The notes under the pieces were generated by a model. The model made no database searches and was not told where the DNA came from. It saw nothing but the letters and a program-made list of their open reading frames with translations. Positions 27,254 to 35,893 of a stretch of 64,000 nucleotides of DNA are shown here, one piece after another. Origin of the DNA: Candidatus Bathyarchaeota archaeon (GTDB lineage Archaea > Thermoproteota > Bathyarchaeia > Bathyarchaeales > Bathycorpusculaceae); assembly GCA_026014615.1 (NCBI GenBank), contig JAOZHZ010000006.1, forward strand, positions 1 through 64,000, read 5' to 3'. Both the position numbers and the translations under genes were made by a program. Position 1 is the first letter of the stretch. Each line of letters opens with the position of its first letter.

Positions 27254-28357
27254 ATGAAAATGTGCTCTGCATCTAAGTTTGCCGCGGCATTTCTGATAAT
27301 TGCCATTTCAATTGGAGCAGTTCAGGCAAGTTCTCAACCTGTCAATGCTTCTGTTGTTCCAGAAGCGACTCTGGTTTCAGATGTTAAGGCAAACGTTGAA
27401 ACTTCTGGTGCAGAAGGCAATTTTTCAATCATTTGGATAACGGACACACAGTACCTTTCAGAAAGTTATCCAACCTATTATGATAGCCTTTGCCGTTGGA
27501 TAGTGAACAACGTTGAGAAATACAACGTCAAGATGGTTATCCATACAGGAGACTTAGTTGAGGATGAAGGAAACACCACTCACTGGGATAGCGCGAACCA
27601 TTCCCTGAGTATTCTTTTAGATGCAGGAATTCCCTACACGTGGAACGCAGGCAACCATGACTACAACGCAACCTGCTGGATAGGCAACCAGTATGCGGCG
27701 TTTAACCCGGCAAACTTTGAAGAAGAACCTTATTGGGTAGATGACGCGGGTGAAGGAAAAAACACGGCTGTGCAGTTCACGGCGTCAGGCATGGATTTTC
27801 TGATTGTTAATGTTGAATACGACGCGGATAATGCGACTTTGGAGTGGGCTAACAGCATTTTGGATGCGTACCCCGAATCTCACGCTATCGTGGGAGCGCA
27901 CTTTTACCTTAACCGAACAGGCAGATACGAACCGTGGGCAACAAACTTCAGACAAACTGTGTTGGCAACGCATTCCAACGTGTTCCTGACGTTGAGTGCA
28001 CATGTGCATCCTTTGGCGTACTCTGGGTTAGCAAACCAAGTTGGAGACCGCCATGAACTCGTGTTTAACCGTCAAGACAAAGACAACTACATGGGCGGAG
28101 CAAGCTTAAGAATTCTCACCTTCGACACAGCCCACGGCATAATTGACGTAAAGACATTTGTTATCTACGCCAACACCTTCTTAACGGATACACACAGCCA
28201 ATTCACGCTGCAAACTAACTTTTGGAACGAAGCAGCCGTAAACGAAGCAGAAGAAATCCCAGAGTTCCCAAGCACAATTGCCATAGTATGCGTTTTGGCG
28301 CTTACTGCTGCGGTGGTTGGTGCTTCGAGGAAAACAAGAAAAACTGCAGAAAACTAG
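27254..28357 (+). CDS. Secreted metallophosphatase with C-terminal membrane anchor
   Basis: About 367 aa. Signal peptide (KFAAAFLIIAISIGAVQASS), then calcineurin-like phosphoesterase blocks: IIWITDTQYLSE, VIHTGDLVEDEGN, WNAGNHDYNA, and HFYLN...LSAHVHPL, supplying the two-metal Asp/Asn/His ligands. The C-terminus EIPEFPSTIAIVCVLALTAA plus RKTRK is a PEF-type anchoring/sorting signal. ATG 27254 sits behind GGGGTATAGAAGAG; ATG 27236 is also in frame. The substrate is unknown; it acts outside the cell. Confidence 0.85.
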   Translation: MKMCSASKFAAAFLIIAISIGAVQASSQPVNASVVPEATLVSDVKANVETSGAEGNFSIIWITDTQYLSESYPTYYDSLCRWIVNNVEKYNVKMVIHTGDLVEDEGNTTHWDSANHSLSILLDAGIPYTWNAGNHDYNATCWIGNQYAAFNPANFEEEPYWVDDAGEGKNTAVQFTASGMDFLIVNVEYDADNATLEWANSILDAYPESHAIVGAHFYLNRTGRYEPWATNFRQTVLATHSNVFLTLSAHVHPLAYSGLANQVGDRHELVFNRQDKDNYMGGASLRILTFDTAHGIIDVKTFVIYANTFLTDTHSQFTLQTNFWNEAAVNEAEEIPEFPSTIAIVCVLALTAAVVGASRKTRKTAEN

Positions 28358-29139
28358 CAGTTTTCCCCGTTTTGTAACGGAGGCGTTAGGCGTAGTTTTC
28401 TTGTTGAGAGTATGGCAACGGTGACTGCTGTAATAGAGAGACCAAAGATTAAGGCTTCGAAGACGGGGAGGGTTAGAGCGGAAGCGAAGGGAACCAAGAA
28501 GTCTATGAAGCCCATTGGTAAAGCGAGAAGTAGAAATCGTTTTTTGTGGAAGTATGCTGCGACTACGCAGAGGTAGCCCCAAGAGAAGTGAAACAGTAAA
28601 GAGGACACACGCTCAAGGATTCCCCATCCGATAAGAGACAAGGCTTGCGAGGGCGAATAGAATAGGGAAGGTTGAGCAGTTAGAAGCTGTTCATACACCA
28701 TAGAAGCAATGGATGTATTTGAGGACAGTATTGCGTAGATTGAAAGCAAGTTGATTAGCGGAAGTAACCCCAAAAGAACCCCGTTTTCGTAGAAAGCTAA
28801 GCCTAACCCGTACGCTTCTGCGTCTTTGGCGTCAAGTTTACCCCTTGACGTGGCGTACCATGCCACCACGTAGGCTATGCCGACCTCGAAAATCACGGTC
28901 TGCAAACCAAAGTAAATTCCTGTAGCGATACTTTGGGCGCCGTAAGTTTCCAGCACTGCGGGAGCGGTTAGGAGTTGAAGGGCATATTTTAGGGCGATTG
29001 CTACGGCGTAAGCAATGAAGGTGTATAACAGCACGGACCACTTGAAGGTTCTCTTCAAACGCCAATAAACAATCAACCCGACACTGAAGAGGCCAACTAT
29101 TACTGGCTGGAGTACAAAGATAAGGTCAATGTTCTGCAT
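28354..29139 (-). CDS. YhfC-family polytopic membrane protein, putative intramembrane protease
   Basis: 261 aa with about 7 hydrophobic segments. Conserved-looking polar residues inside membranes, FEVGIAYVVAWY, GLAFYENGVLLG and GILERVSSLLFHFSWG (E-R-x6-H), match the pattern of YhfC/PrsW-like putative intramembrane proteases. Overlaps the metallophosphatase end by 4 nt, convergent. Substrate unknown. Confidence 0.6.
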   Translation of the reverse strand: MQNIDLIFVLQPVIVGLFSVGLIVYWRLKRTFKWSVLLYTFIAYAVAIALKYALQLLTAPAVLETYGAQSIATGIYFGLQTVIFEVGIAYVVAWYATSRGKLDAKDAEAYGLGLAFYENGVLLGLLPLINLLSIYAILSSNTSIASMVYEQLLTAQPSLFYSPSQALSLIGWGILERVSSLLFHFSWGYLCVVAAYFHKKRFLLLALPMGFIDFLVPFASALTLPVFEALIFGLSITAVTVAILSTRKLRLTPPLQNGENC

Positions 29140-29360
29140 GTATAAACGCCCCTCGCTTGCTGTTTGATATCTTCAGCCTTATAATTTATTCCATTAACTG
29201 CACACACCAACGTGAACCACTTAGCAAAAACAGTCAAAAACCCAAAAGCTACCTACAAGCGGCGCATTAACCGCTGGTGCACAAAAAAACGACCTAAGAT
29301 TTTCTTAGCCATGTTTTATCATTGTAATCGTTGGCGGTTTCTTCCATACAAACTCGAAAT

Positions 29361-29370
29361 GTTTTTATAT
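29361..29370 (+). promoter_or_regulatory. TATA box for the 690-aa secreted protein
   Basis: GTTTTTATAT about 45 nt upstream of the ATG at 29411, with AAAGGGGAA as ribosome site at about 29394. Predicted start of transcription near 29392. Confidence 0.5.
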
Positions 29371-29410
29371 GCACAACGCAGAGTTTGCGCCATAAAGGGG
29401 AATATAGAAA

Positions 29411-31483
29411 ATGAGTTCTAAAACAAAAAGCACATTCAACACAAAACTAATCGCAGCAGTCGCAATTATCATTATCGTCATCGCAGCAGTTGCAGCTTGG
29501 CAAGGAGGCGTATTTTCCCAACCTTCAATTTCACCCAGCCCGAGCCCTAGTTCTAGCCCTAGCGCAAGTCCCAGTGCGAGCCCAGCAGTAACTCTTCCCG
29601 CCATGACACTTACAATGATTGGTGCAAATGGAGAACAAGTGGTCTTAAACGCAGATGACATGGCCGCTCTTGAATCTTACACCTCAGACGGAGGATACAA
29701 AAGCAGCGGAGGATACATCGCAGCAGTCGGATCATACACAGGCGTACCAATTCTAACTTTATGTGACTTGGTCGGCGGCATCACCAGCACTCAGACACTC
29801 ACAGTCACGGCATCTGACGGATACTCAATGGTTTACACCTATGACCAAGCAAACGGCATCGGTTTCACAACCTATGACCCTGTCACTGGAAGTGAAAAAG
29901 AGGCTACTCAACCAATGACAATGGTAGCCAACTACTTCGTGGACGGTGAACCCTTAGATTCCGACGATGGACCACTTAGAATAGGCGTCTCTGGACCTGA
30001 AGGCTTACTAACCGAAGGGCACTTTTGGACAAAAATGGTATCCAAAATAGAAATCACCAACAACGTCAGAGACTGGTCGGTAACTGTTGATTCTAACGGA
30101 GACACAGAACCGTATAGCATGGATCGTCAGGACTGGACAGCAGACTATCATCACTTCACATTAGAATGGACTGATGATAGCGGCAACGTTTGGAAAGGCA
30201 CAGCACTCTGGCGGTGGATATCATGGTACAACTATAACGGTGGCATCAGCAACGAAACCTTAGACAAAGGCTACTCAGTGCAAGTCATATCTGGCGACGG
30301 ATACTCCGCAACAATGGAGGGCACCCGCGTCTGGCTAAACGATGACATCATCGTTGCAGGCACACTAAACGACGGAGTACTTTCCGAACCCTACTGGCCA
30401 CTAACATTAGTTGGCGCAGACGTTACGGGTAAAGAAAAAGTCAAGAACATTGTTCAGATACACGTAGTGCTCGATGAATACGCGTCGCCATCGCCCTCAT
30501 CAACCGCAACTGCAACACCGTCTTCAACAGCGGCACCAACACAAACCCCCACACCAACTGCAGCACCGACAGCTACTCCTACAGCTTCGCCATCACCCTC
30601 AACAGCGCCAACTGGAGATTACAGCTTACTCATCACTGGAACAAATCAAGTAACCATGTCTAGCACCGCATTTGAAGCAGAAGTTGACCAAGTCAGCGCA
30701 AGCTACACTGACAGCAAAGACAACGTTTGGACAGGAACCACCCTTTGCAGAATTATGCATTGGGCAACAAGCAACGGCGCCATAGACAGCGCAGCAATCG
30801 CCGACGGTTATGTAGCTAAAGTAATAGCAGCAGACGGCACAGTTCTAGCTATAAATGACAGCCGCATTGACGAAAACAAGGACATCTTAATTGCAAACCA
30901 AGTTAATGGAGAAGCAATCGACCCCGACAGCGGACCATTGCGCCTTACAGGAGACGACTTAGACGGAGGAAAACAACGCCTCAAATGCGTAACGGAAGTC
31001 CAGATTTTGCCGATGAACCGCAACATAACCCTTACAGTTACGGCGGCAAATGGAACCAGCATCACATTGTTCGCCAATGATCTTGCTCAAATGGATGCCA
31101 TCACTGAAAATGGTGGAACCCGAAACAGCAAAGGCATACTAGGAAACTTCGGCGCTTACACAGGCATATCCATCATGGACCTTCTGGACTTAGTTGGCGG
31201 AGTCACCAGCAGTGATTCGGTTAAAGTCACCGCTTCAGACGGTTACTCATCCACCTTCACGTACGCTCAACTGACCGGTGAAGGCATCGCCTTTTACGCC
31301 TCTACAGATGCAGATGCCGCAGTCACACCTACACAGCCAATCACCATGCTCATTGCCTACTATGTAAACGGAACCAGCATCGAAAGCGGTGGACCCTTGA
31401 GGACAATGTACGTTGGACCTGAAGGATTGTACGCCCAAGGCGACATGAACGCGAAGTTTGTCACAGCCATTGAGATAGTCTGA
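29411..31483 (+). CDS. Large extracellular protein with four molybdopterin-fold-like units and Ser/Pro/Thr linkers
   Basis: 690 aa. N-terminal TM/signal (about 12-32), a low-complexity Ser-Pro-Ala stalk (about 37-57), then units at about 60-210, 215-355, 400-535 and 536-690. Units 1 and 4 are close relatives (ASDGYSMVYTYDQ vs ASDGYSSTFTYAQ; YTGVPILTLCDLVGG vs YTGISIMDLLDLVGG). A second linker rich in Thr/Pro/Ala lies at about 357-400. The fold looks like the sulfite-oxidase-type domain, but no unit has the metal-ligand Cys. It directly precedes wtpABC (25 nt to wtpA), so it may take part in oxyanion capture or act as a surface protein; both are inference. Confidence 0.65.
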   Translation: MSSKTKSTFNTKLIAAVAIIIIVIAAVAAWQGGVFSQPSISPSPSPSSSPSASPSASPAVTLPAMTLTMIGANGEQVVLNADDMAALESYTSDGGYKSSGGYIAAVGSYTGVPILTLCDLVGGITSTQTLTVTASDGYSMVYTYDQANGIGFTTYDPVTGSEKEATQPMTMVANYFVDGEPLDSDDGPLRIGVSGPEGLLTEGHFWTKMVSKIEITNNVRDWSVTVDSNGDTEPYSMDRQDWTADYHHFTLEWTDDSGNVWKGTALWRWISWYNYNGGISNETLDKGYSVQVISGDGYSATMEGTRVWLNDDIIVAGTLNDGVLSEPYWPLTLVGADVTGKEKVKNIVQIHVVLDEYASPSPSSTATATPSSTAAPTQTPTPTAAPTATPTASPSPSTAPTGDYSLLITGTNQVTMSSTAFEAEVDQVSASYTDSKDNVWTGTTLCRIMHWATSNGAIDSAAIADGYVAKVIAADGTVLAINDSRIDENKDILIANQVNGEAIDPDSGPLRLTGDDLDGGKQRLKCVTEVQILPMNRNITLTVTAANGTSITLFANDLAQMDAITENGGTRNSKGILGNFGAYTGISIMDLLDLVGGVTSSDSVKVTASDGYSSTFTYAQLTGEGIAFYASTDADAAVTPTQPITMLIAYYVNGTSIESGGPLRTMYVGPEGLYAQGDMNAKFVTAIEIV

Positions 31484-31508
31484 AAACGCTGAAAGGACAC
31501 TGAAGTAC

Positions 31509-32597
31509 ATGAGAAAAACCTATGCGGCGGCTGCAGTGATCATCGCGGTGGTCCTGCTTGCCTCCACCTATTTTTTTGTTTTTAACAACGTTTTCGATGT
31601 TCAACCTAAGCAAGTAATCAGAATGCACTGTGCCACCAGCTTAGAGTTTCCGCTTGATAAGTTGGAGCCTGAATTTGAGAAGGCATACCCAAACATAGAT
31701 TTACAGTTTGAGGGCCACGGCACCATTCAAGTAATCAGGCACGTCACGGAGTTAAACCATCTTATCGATGTGGTACTTGTGGCAGATTACTCATTAATTC
31801 CATTAATGATGTATAACACAAAGATGCCAAGTTCAGACCAAAACTTTGGCGACTACTACATCAGATTCGCCACCAACACCATGGTGCTAGCCTACACCAA
31901 CACCAGCCGATACTCCAACGAAGTCAACGCCGACAACTGGTACGAGATTTTAAATCGTTCCGACGTGAAACTTGGGTTCGCTAACCCTCAACTTGCAGCA
32001 CTTGGATACCGCGCTTTAACGGTTTTCCAGCTCGCCCAAGACTACTACGGAGAACCAACCTTATTCCACGACCTGATCTCGGCAAACATGAATCCACCGA
32101 TAAACGCTCTTCCAAACGGCGCCAATTACACCATCACAGGTCCCGACACACAGCAGCCTAAAGGAGACAAGCTTACGTTGAGGTCAAGCGAAATAGACTT
32201 GATTGCGCTGTTGGAGTCAGGGTACCTTGACTACTGCTTCATCTACCTCAGTAACGCTCGACAGTACGGCTTTGATTACGTAGCGTTGCCAGACGAAATC
32301 AACATGGGGTCAGCCGCGTACCAAAGCAACTATGAACGTGTTGAGGTTGTGTATGATCACCAACGCTTTGCAACCGTGAATCTTGACCGAACAGGCGAAA
32401 CCATCTACTACGGCGTAACCATACCCGCCAACGCGCCGCATCCTGAACTGGCCGAGAAATTCGTAGAGTTCCTTCTGGTTGGGCAGGGTAAAGCAGTCTT
32501 TGACGAGTGGTATCACGAAATCTACAGTCCAGCATACACGGATAACCTGCAAAACGTTCCCGAAAGCCTACAGTCTCTGGTAACTGCAGAACCCTAA
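31509..32597 (+). CDS. wtpA: Tungstate/molybdate ABC transporter, substrate-binding protein
   Basis: 362 aa. N-terminal hydrophobic anchor (AAAVIIAVVLLASTYFFVF) without a lipobox Cys, then an extracellular type II binding-protein fold: MHCATSLEFPLDKLEPEFEK, VIRHVTELNHLIDVVLVADY (the WtpA/ModA-type VTEL..DVVAVADYSLI region), and the C-terminal GVTIPANAPHPELAEKFVEF. It captures the oxyanion for WtpBC. GAAAGGACA is the ribosome site. Close spacing to both neighbours implies an operon. Confidence 0.88.
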   Translation: MRKTYAAAAVIIAVVLLASTYFFVFNNVFDVQPKQVIRMHCATSLEFPLDKLEPEFEKAYPNIDLQFEGHGTIQVIRHVTELNHLIDVVLVADYSLIPLMMYNTKMPSSDQNFGDYYIRFATNTMVLAYTNTSRYSNEVNADNWYEILNRSDVKLGFANPQLAALGYRALTVFQLAQDYYGEPTLFHDLISANMNPPINALPNGANYTITGPDTQQPKGDKLTLRSSEIDLIALLESGYLDYCFIYLSNARQYGFDYVALPDEINMGSAAYQSNYERVEVVYDHQRFATVNLDRTGETIYYGVTIPANAPHPELAEKFVEFLLVGQGKAVFDEWYHEIYSPAYTDNLQNVPESLQSLVTAEP

Positions 32598-32602
32598 CCC
32601 TT

Positions 32603-32614
32603 TTTTATAAAACC
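32603..32614 (+). promoter_or_regulatory. Possible TATA box upstream of wtpB
   Basis: TTTTTTATAAAA in the 51-nt wtpA-wtpB gap, about 40 nt before the wtpB GTG. It could be an internal promoter, or its T-run could cause partial termination after wtpA. Confidence 0.3.
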
Positions 32615-32648
32615 ACATTTAACTCAGGTAACTGGGGAGCCTAAGAAA

Positions 32649-33443
32649 GTGGGTTGGATAAAGCAGAAGTCGCCTTTCATCGCGTTGTCACTTGTTCTAA
32701 GTGTACTCATGGTTCTGTTTCTGCTAATACCCATCGTTGGGACTTTAGCAAGCTCCGCTGAGGGCATCCCAAACGCGTTAACTGACCAACGAACCCTAAG
32801 CGCGATATGGACCAGCTTCTACTGCGCCTTCATCGCCACAGCAATTATGCTTCTTTTGGGGGTTCCCTTTGCGTACCTGTTCACCCGCGCAGAGTTTCGC
32901 GGAAAAAAAATCTTAGACTCCTTAATTGACATACCCATATTGATTCCACACAACACCGCAGGCATCGCCCTTTTCGCCATTTTGGCACCAAGCTACCCCA
33001 TCGGCGCAGCATTTGCCAGTTTAGGCATCGGGTTTGTGGACACCATATGGGGCATAGTAGCGGCCATGGCGTTTGTTAGTGCACCGTTTATGATTCGAAG
33101 CGCACAGGAAGCGTTCGCCTCCGTAAGCACGGACATGGAGAAAACAGGCAGAAGCTTAGGCGCCACAAAATACAAAGTTTTCAGGCATGTAACTTTGCCG
33201 TTGGCGTCACGAGGCATCTTGACGGGTTGCCTGCTGACGTGGGCAAGAGCCGTAAGCGAATTTGGAGCCGTCGCGATAATTGCGTATTTCCCCAAAACCG
33301 CACCTATCCACCTCTACGATGTCTTCGTAATTCAAGGCTTGAGCGCCGCTCTTCCAGTGAACGCGCTTCTGATAATTCTTGCCATCGTAATTCTGATTGT
33401 GTTCAGGGTTACGGTGTTCAAATCAAAGAAGCTGATACAATGA
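32649..33443 (+). CDS. wtpB: Tungstate/molybdate ABC transporter, permease
   Basis: 264 aa with six hydrophobic segments. The BPD-type permease EAA loop is clear: EKTGRSLGATKYKVFRHVTL then GILTGCLLTWARAVSEFGAV. It forms the membrane channel of the importer. GTG start at 32649 behind GGGGAGCC. Ends 10 nt before wtpC. Confidence 0.9.
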   Translation: MGWIKQKSPFIALSLVLSVLMVLFLLIPIVGTLASSAEGIPNALTDQRTLSAIWTSFYCAFIATAIMLLLGVPFAYLFTRAEFRGKKILDSLIDIPILIPHNTAGIALFAILAPSYPIGAAFASLGIGFVDTIWGIVAAMAFVSAPFMIRSAQEAFASVSTDMEKTGRSLGATKYKVFRHVTLPLASRGILTGCLLTWARAVSEFGAVAIIAYFPKTAPIHLYDVFVIQGLSAALPVNALLIILAIVILIVFRVTVFKSKKLIQ

Positions 33444-33453
33444 TGGAGGGCAA

Positions 33454-34521
33454 ATGATGTTGGGGCTTAAACTGGAAGACATCTCAAGAACTTGGCGTGG
33501 ATTCAAACTACAAAACATAAACCTAACCATAGAAAAAGGCGAATACTTCATCCTGCTAGGTCCCACAGGAGCAGGCAAAACCCTCCTTTTGGAAACCATC
33601 ATGGGCTTCCAAAAACCCGACCACGGCAAAATCCACCTCAACGGAGAAGACATCACCGAGCTTGCGCCGGAAAAAAGGGGAATAGGCTACGTTTCCCAGA
33701 ATTGCCTGCTGTTTCCTCACCTGAACGTGCGGCAAAACGTGGAGTTCGGACTCAAAATGCGCGGCGTCCCCCAAGCCGAAAGAAGCGGAGCCGTTGATGA
33801 AGTGTTGGAGTCTACGGGGCTTAAACCGCTGGAGAAACGGCGTTCTGGCACATTGAGTGGGGGAGAAAAACAGAAAGCCGTCCTTGCAAGGGTTCTGGTA
33901 ACTGAGCCGTCAACGGTCTTGTTGGATGAGCCTTTGACTGGGTTGGACCCGGAGTCTGCGCGGGAAGTCAAAACAGTTTTCAAGCAAATGCGCAGAGACG
34001 GAAAAACGGTAGTTCACGTAACGCATAATCAGGTTGAAGGCTTCAGCCTTGGCGACCGCATGGCAATCATAAAGTCAGGCGAAATTGTACAAGTAGGAAA
34101 GACACGGGAAGTTTTCTCTAAGCCGCAGAGCAGGTTTGTGGCAGGGTTTTTGGGTTACGAAAACATTTTCTCAGCCCAACTGACAGAAAGAAAAGACCGC
34201 ACATGTTTGGTTCGTGTTGGAAACGTAACCTTACAGACAGCGATGAAGCCAGAAGTCGACGCATTCGCGGTTGCCGTGAGACCCGAAGACATTTACGTGC
34301 ATCTTTCCCACGTAGAAAACGGTGCTTTGAACATATTAGAAGCGAGGGTTCTTGATTTCACTGACCAAGGACCCCACGTGGCGGTGACGTTTGAGGCTGG
34401 ACTGCAACTCATGGCGGTTTTAACTAAAAGCGTGTTTTTGGAATCAAATCTTGAAGTTGGACAGAAGGCATGGCTTTCCTTTAAGCCCGAAGCAGTTAGA
34501 GTCATAGAAAAAAACAGGTAA
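33454..34521 (+). CDS. wtpC: Tungstate/molybdate ABC transporter, ATPase
   Basis: 355 aa. Walker A LLGPTGAGKTLLLETIMG, Q-loop YVSQNCLLFPHL, signature TLSGGEKQKAVLARVLV, Walker B STVLLDEPLTGLD and switch His VVHVTHNQVEG, followed by a C-terminal TOBE/MOP-like region (about 235-355) that in this family can sense the oxyanion. ATG 33454 is preceded by ATGGAGGGC. Confidence 0.92.
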   Translation: MMLGLKLEDISRTWRGFKLQNINLTIEKGEYFILLGPTGAGKTLLLETIMGFQKPDHGKIHLNGEDITELAPEKRGIGYVSQNCLLFPHLNVRQNVEFGLKMRGVPQAERSGAVDEVLESTGLKPLEKRRSGTLSGGEKQKAVLARVLVTEPSTVLLDEPLTGLDPESAREVKTVFKQMRRDGKTVVHVTHNQVEGFSLGDRMAIIKSGEIVQVGKTREVFSKPQSRFVAGFLGYENIFSAQLTERKDRTCLVRVGNVTLQTAMKPEVDAFAVAVRPEDIYVHLSHVENGALNILEARVLDFTDQGPHVAVTFEAGLQLMAVLTKSVFLESNLEVGQKAWLSFKPEAVRVIEKNR

Positions 34522-34529
34522 ACGGTTTT

Positions 34530-34967
34530 TTAGGTGGTGGAGGGTTTTTTCCACTCTTTCATCAGGCAATCGTAAAGTTCGTCCCTTTCATCCACGATTT
34601 CGTACCAGCATAGGTTACGGGCGATTTTCTGCGCAATCAAATGATAACACAGGTGGGCTTTCTTGTCTAAGACCCTAAAGTAAAAGTCGTCGCAAGTGCA
34701 GAACTCTGCTTCAGGCATCAAAAGGTATTCTCGTTCACGCCCAACTACGATCCAGACGTTGCGGTTGCTGGGTCGAAAATGGTACTTTTTGATGCGGTTC
34801 TCTTTCAGCGCTTCCAAGGCTTTGGTAAATCGTTGCCCAAAAAGGTCGTAGAGGTCAGTGAGGTTTTTGCCTGACAGTTTGTCTTGTGCTTTTGCCTGTT
34901 TACATATAGCGTTTAATTCGTCGAGTTCGCAGATTTCTTTTTTTTCGGGTTTGTCGTTTGTGGTCAT
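34530..34967 (-). CDS. SWIM zinc-finger protein
   Basis: About 145 aa. The C-terminal half carries a SWIM motif CxCx(n)CxH (FCTCDDFYFRV...LCYHLIAQKIA), a small zinc-binding DNA or protein interaction module; the N-terminal half is helical and charged. ATG 34967 is preferred to TTG 35000. Downstream of hsp20 by about 44 nt on the same strand, so probably co-transcribed with it. Archaeal SWIM proteins are often tied to recombination, but its partner here is unknown. Confidence 0.7.
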   Translation of the reverse strand: MTTNDKPEKKEICELDELNAICKQAKAQDKLSGKNLTDLYDLFGQRFTKALEALKENRIKKYHFRPSNRNVWIVVGREREYLLMPEAEFCTCDDFYFRVLDKKAHLCYHLIAQKIARNLCWYEIVDERDELYDCLMKEWKKPSTT

Positions 34968-35011
34968 GCAGGGGCACTTGCTTACGTTAACAGGAAACAA
35001 AGAAAAAGGCG

Positions 35012-35611
35012 TTAGCCTATGTCGATGGGTTCACCTTTCGGCTTAGAAACTTCCACCTTCGGAAGCACAACCTCCAACACGCCATTCTTATACGTGGATT
35101 TGGCTTCCTTCACCTTAACTGCTGCAGGCAACTCAACTTCTTTACCGTACTTGTAATGGGGCGTATCCACACCAATTTCCAACGAATCTTCGGTTCCATG
35201 AAGTTTGATGTCAGTCTTTTCTACGCCCGGAAGCTCCACAACCACGCGGATTTCGCTGTCAGTTTCCACCACATCCACCAGTGGCTCACGTTCCTGCCTG
35301 ACTTGTGGGAGTCCCTTTTGGGTTTTCTTGATGTTGCCAAACTCTTGGATTTCTGGTTTGCCGTCTGGACCGATTTTCATGCTGTACCCGTAAACGAAGG
35401 GTCCGAACTCTTTGACGGTGCTTCCGTCGGGGAGTTTACGTTCTTTAACGTAGTCTTTGGGGACCTTTTGGGTGAAGCTTTTCAGTTCTTCTTCCATCAT
35501 TTTTTCCATTTCACGGAATACGTGGTCAATGTCTCCGAAGAAGGGGTCCTTGTCAAAGAAGCTTCTACGTCTACGTTTTGTCCATTCGGGGAAATCATCA
35601 TCTGAAGACAT
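35012..35611 (-). CDS. Hsp20/alpha-crystallin small heat-shock protein
   Basis: 199 aa. The alpha-crystallin domain occupies about 100-190 (VDVVETDSEIRVVVELPGVE, then YKNGVLEVVLPK and the C-terminal IDIG close to the I-x-I motif). A charged, Arg/Asp/Glu-rich N-terminus (FPEWTKRRRRSFFDKDPFFG) and Gly-Pro-rich middle (FGPFVYGYSMKIGPDGKPEI) precede it. ATP-independent chaperone that keeps unfolding proteins soluble. GTGGTGAT precedes the ATG. Confidence 0.93.
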   Translation of the reverse strand: MSSDDDFPEWTKRRRRSFFDKDPFFGDIDHVFREMEKMMEEELKSFTQKVPKDYVKERKLPDGSTVKEFGPFVYGYSMKIGPDGKPEIQEFGNIKKTQKGLPQVRQEREPLVDVVETDSEIRVVVELPGVEKTDIKLHGTEDSLEIGVDTPHYKYGKEVELPAAVKVKEAKSTYKNGVLEVVLPKVEVSKPKGEPIDIG

Positions 35612-35727
35612 GTATAATCACCACATGGGAGTATGTGCGTTTTCCGCTCCAATAAGGTTTACCCCAAAAAATAATGCACATAAACATGAAAAAAGCAAGG
35701 TTGTTAAGCCCCATCGTTAAGCAACCT

Positions 35728-35754
35728 GTCTGCTTATTTCATATTTAAGCAGAC
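35728..35754. promoter_or_regulatory. Perfect 9-bp inverted repeat between hsp20 and a membrane-protein gene
   Basis: GTCTGCTTA and TAAGCAGAC flank a 9-nt AT-rich spacer (TTTCATATT). It is in the divergent intergenic region, about 120 nt from the hsp20 start and 75 nt upstream of the TATA box of the rightward gene. A dimeric regulator site is plausible. Confidence 0.4.
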
Positions 35755-35826
35755 ATAACAAGGGACGAATCAAAAAAAGAATTTTCCAACAATATGGTAC
35801 TCATTCATCAGAAGAAAACACAAAAA

Positions 35827-35836
35827 CTATATACGA
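35827..35836 (+). promoter_or_regulatory. TATA box for the 193-aa membrane protein
   Basis: AACTATATAC about 60 nt upstream of the ATG at 35894; GGAGGGGG at 35877 is a strong ribosome site. Confidence 0.45.
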
Positions 35837-35893
35837 ATAACTCACAAAAAAGGACAATTTGAAATTATAAGCCTTTGGAGGGGGAATTTCAAA

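Noticed and set aside
29212-29421. Short plus-strand frame (69 codons) before the 690-aa protein
   Set aside because: It spans the TATA box and ribosome site of the real gene and has random basic composition.
30480-30610. Repetitive stretch within the 690-aa gene, considered as a DNA repeat or CRISPR-like array
   Set aside because: It encodes a Ser/Thr/Pro/Ala-rich linker in frame; repeats are codon-level, without conserved spacers.
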